Below the pieces are notes generated by a model that saw only the letters and a list, made by a program, of their open reading frames with translations, was not told the origin of the DNA and made no database searches. Positions 8,390 through 8,927 of a stretch of 8,927 nt of DNA are shown piece after piece. Position numbers and translations under genes: made by a program. The stretch's first letter is position 1, and the number at the start of each line of letters is the position of its first letter. The stretch comes from an uncultured Verrucomicrobiales bacterium (GTDB lineage: Bacteria > Verrucomicrobiota > Verrucomicrobiia > Verrucomicrobiales > Akkermansiaceae), in contig CALFDI010000334.1 in the NCBI GenBank assembly GCA_937952875.1, positions 1-8,927 on the forward strand, read 5' to 3'.

Positions 8390-8927
8390 ATGACATACAG
8401 TTAGACGAATGGATTTCTAAGTTACTCGACGACTCCATTTCAGATGAAGAAACGAGAAGTCTGAAGCAGGCTCTGAAAAAAGATGATGCCGCTTTGGCAT
8501 ATTATCTCGACGTAATAGAGATTCACGAGCTTTTGCTTGAGTCTTCTCAAGATGGCAAAACAGCTTGGCTCTCAGAACTGCCATCACAAAAAAGTTCCCG
8601 CCGTCCTTATATCCTTACCTTCGTTGCGGGAATTGCTGCAATTTTAGCCTTTGTTTTGATCCCTAGGACCTTGCGTGAAAAATCAAATCAATCTCATGCA
8701 ACGGTCACAAAAATTGATGAGAGTGAAGAGAGGTTTCAAGTCGGAGCACTTCTTAAACAAAACCAGACAATTCATTTAAAGAGCAGCCGACTTGCTTTTG
8801 CAATGGCGAGTGGAGTGGATGTCGAAGTGCAAGGACCTGCTTCATTTCAGGTTCTTGATAAGAATAGCCTCAGTTTAGTGAATGGCCAGTTAGCAGCATA
8901 TGTTCCTCCAGAGGCGACGGGTTTCCG
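8386..8927 (+). CDS. FecR-like membrane anti-sigma factor, cut by window edge
   Basis: The first 180 residues are visible; the frame is open at the right edge, so the C-terminus is missing. Residues 1-65 form a charged helical cytoplasmic part (LDEWISKLLDDSISDEETRSLKQAL), the expected sigma-binding region. One transmembrane segment spans about 75-92 (YILTFVAGIAAILAFVLI). Residues about 112-180 begin a FecR-type domain: FQVGALLKQNQTIHLKSSRLAF, then GVDVEVQGPASFQVL, and LVNGQLAAYVPPEATGF, which in relatives continues to a conserved D-L-G-T-E-F region. The ATGA overlap with the sigma gene supports a cognate pair. Relatives often carry an extra C-terminal carbohydrate-binding or LamG-like domain; whether this one does cannot be seen. 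Confidence 0.88.
   Translation, partial: MNDIQLDEWISKLLDDSISDEETRSLKQALKKDDAALAYYLDVIEIHELLLESSQDGKTAWLSELPSQKSSRRPYILTFVAGIAAILAFVLIPRTLREKSNQSHATVTKIDESEERFQVGALLKQNQTIHLKSSRLAFAMASGVDVEVQGPASFQVLDKNSLSLVNGQLAAYVPPEATGF

Overview
The window looks like bacterial chromosome, most likely from the phylum Verrucomicrobiota. Three things point there: a Gre-type transcript-cleavage factor fused to a very long N-terminal region, an ECF sigma factor of the Rhodopirellula/Verrucomicrobium type paired with a FecR-like membrane anti-sigma factor, and the scarcity of clear Shine-Dalgarno sequences. Base composition is close to balanced. The assignment is recognition by eye, without a database search. 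No rRNA, tRNA, CRISPR array, insertion sequence or integrase was seen.

Layout. Positions 1-7383 are all coded on the minus strand, so they read right to left. katG (7383-5185) encodes a full-length catalase-peroxidase and ends in a good intrinsic terminator at 5128-5161. Next is a secreted protein with a lipocalin-like N-terminal half and a DUF4272-like C-terminal half (5037-3820). A tight four-gene cluster follows: ECF sigma factor (3750-3199), single-pass membrane protein likely acting as its anti-sigma factor (3206-2703, overlapping by 8 bases), secreted PDZ-domain protein (2690-1911), and the large Gre-domain protein (1853-18). A 466-base non-coding stretch (7384-7849) separates katG from a plus-strand pair: a second ECF sigma factor (7850-8389) and a FecR-like anti-sigma factor (8386 to the window edge, incomplete), joined by an ATGA overlap.

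How it fits together. The window is rich in transcription control. Two unrelated sigma/anti-sigma pairs lie on either side of a peroxide-defence gene. The first pair appears co-transcribed with an envelope PDZ protein and a factor that rescues backtracked RNA polymerase. This suggests, but does not prove, an envelope or oxidative-stress response. The katG upstream region holds a 15-base element matching 9 of 10 defined positions of one OxyR half-site, and a separate palindrome overlapping a possible -35 box.

No clearly novel defence, mobile or biosynthetic system is visible. The most unusual items are the sigma/anti-sigma/PDZ/Gre gene order, the exported DUF4272 fusion, and possible leaderless starts for katG and the second sigma factor.
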